From Rickettsiales bacterium (GTDB lineage Bacteria > Pseudomonadota > Alphaproteobacteria > Rickettsiales > UBA1997): DNA of 14,709 nt. A program made the position numbers and the translations under genes. Where the stretch lies: the NCBI GenBank assembly GCA_947441695.1, contig CANEUK010000012.1:1-14709 (forward strand), read 5' to 3'. Below the pieces are notes generated by a model that saw only the letters and a list, made by a program, of their open reading frames with translations, searched no databases and had not been told where the DNA came from. The number at the start of each line of letters is the position of its first letter. Position 1 is the first letter of the stretch. Below are positions 14,433 through 14,709 of the stretch, in pieces.

Positions 14433-14709
14433 GATAATTTGCGTTTATTATTAAAATGTTTTTTTGATGAAATTTTTTCAAAAATTGCCCACAAAATTTA
14501 TATAAGTAAAACAATAAATTATTTAGGTGCTAAATAAAATTAAAAATTTGTTTCAATTTGAGTTAGTTTTGAGTTTCTTAAGCAATTATTAATTGCCGCA
14601 TTAGGGAAGCTCTGAAAAACCCAGAAATTCCTCACCAAGCAACTGAGAATTTTTAGATTTTTCAAATCCAAAAAAATTCCCTTAGTTTTTACCGTAATTT
14701 CTCGCAAAA
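14433..14709. other. Non-coding upstream region of katG with a hairpin near the window edge
   Basis: No gene is seen. Immediately before katG (minus strand) the DNA is AT-rich with several possible -10 boxes but none that decides a promoter. Near the end, GAATTTTT (14647-14654) pairs with AAAAATTC (14672-14679), with inner ATTT/AAAT pairing, and the outer AGGGAA (14603-14608) could pair with TTCCCT (14677-14682). The segment TAGGGAAGCTCTGAAAAACC resembles the terminal repeat of an insertion sequence, but the window ends too soon to test this. Confidence 0.3.

Overview
The window is AT-rich, has long A and T runs, and reads as an alphaproteobacterium of the Rickettsiales or a close host-associated relative. 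The best taxonomic signal is the pyruvate dehydrogenase E2 subunit (7968-9218), which from memory is very like rickettsial PdhC. The peptide deformylase also looks rickettsial. A large ankyrin-repeat protein, small palindromic repeats, decayed reading frames and long gene-poor gaps fit an intracellular lifestyle. Unlike Rickettsia proper, it carries purN, bioD and a full-length katG, so it keeps some purine and biotin synthesis and peroxide defence.

Layout: (a) 1-871 is repeat-rich and apparently decayed. It holds a perfect 42-bp inverted repeat around a five-copy ~41-bp tandem array, a pair of diverged direct repeats, small palindromes and minus-strand open frames without start codons. (b) 872-4329 is a tight plus-strand operon: RDD membrane protein, purN, def, a PilC/GspF-type membrane protein, bioD. 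All four junctions overlap by one or four bases (TAATG or ATGA), suggesting translational coupling. (c) 4464-7277 encodes a 937-residue ankyrin protein, a candidate secreted effector. (d) 7278-7967 is a gap with three hairpins and fragments of decayed frames. (e) 7968-10459 holds pdhC, a small single-pass membrane protein and a DUF481-like outer-membrane protein. (f) 10460-11132 is non-coding and contains a 164-bp MITE-like palindromic element flanked by TA. (g) 11133-11989 (minus) is a CheD-like cysteine deamidase gene split by an apparent one-base frameshift. (h) 12201-14432 (minus) is katG with an N-terminal export signal. (i) 14433-14709 is non-coding, with a hairpin near the window end.

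The operon mixes housekeeping functions (formyl transfer in purine synthesis, deformylation of new proteins, biotin synthesis) with envelope functions. The accessory candidates for host interaction are the ankyrin protein, the CheD-like deamidase and the exported KatG. Most interesting are the stand-alone CheD-like gene with retained catalytic Cys/His, the exported KatG, the MITE-like element and the His-rich loop inserted in the deformylase. No rRNA, tRNA or CRISPR array was recognised.
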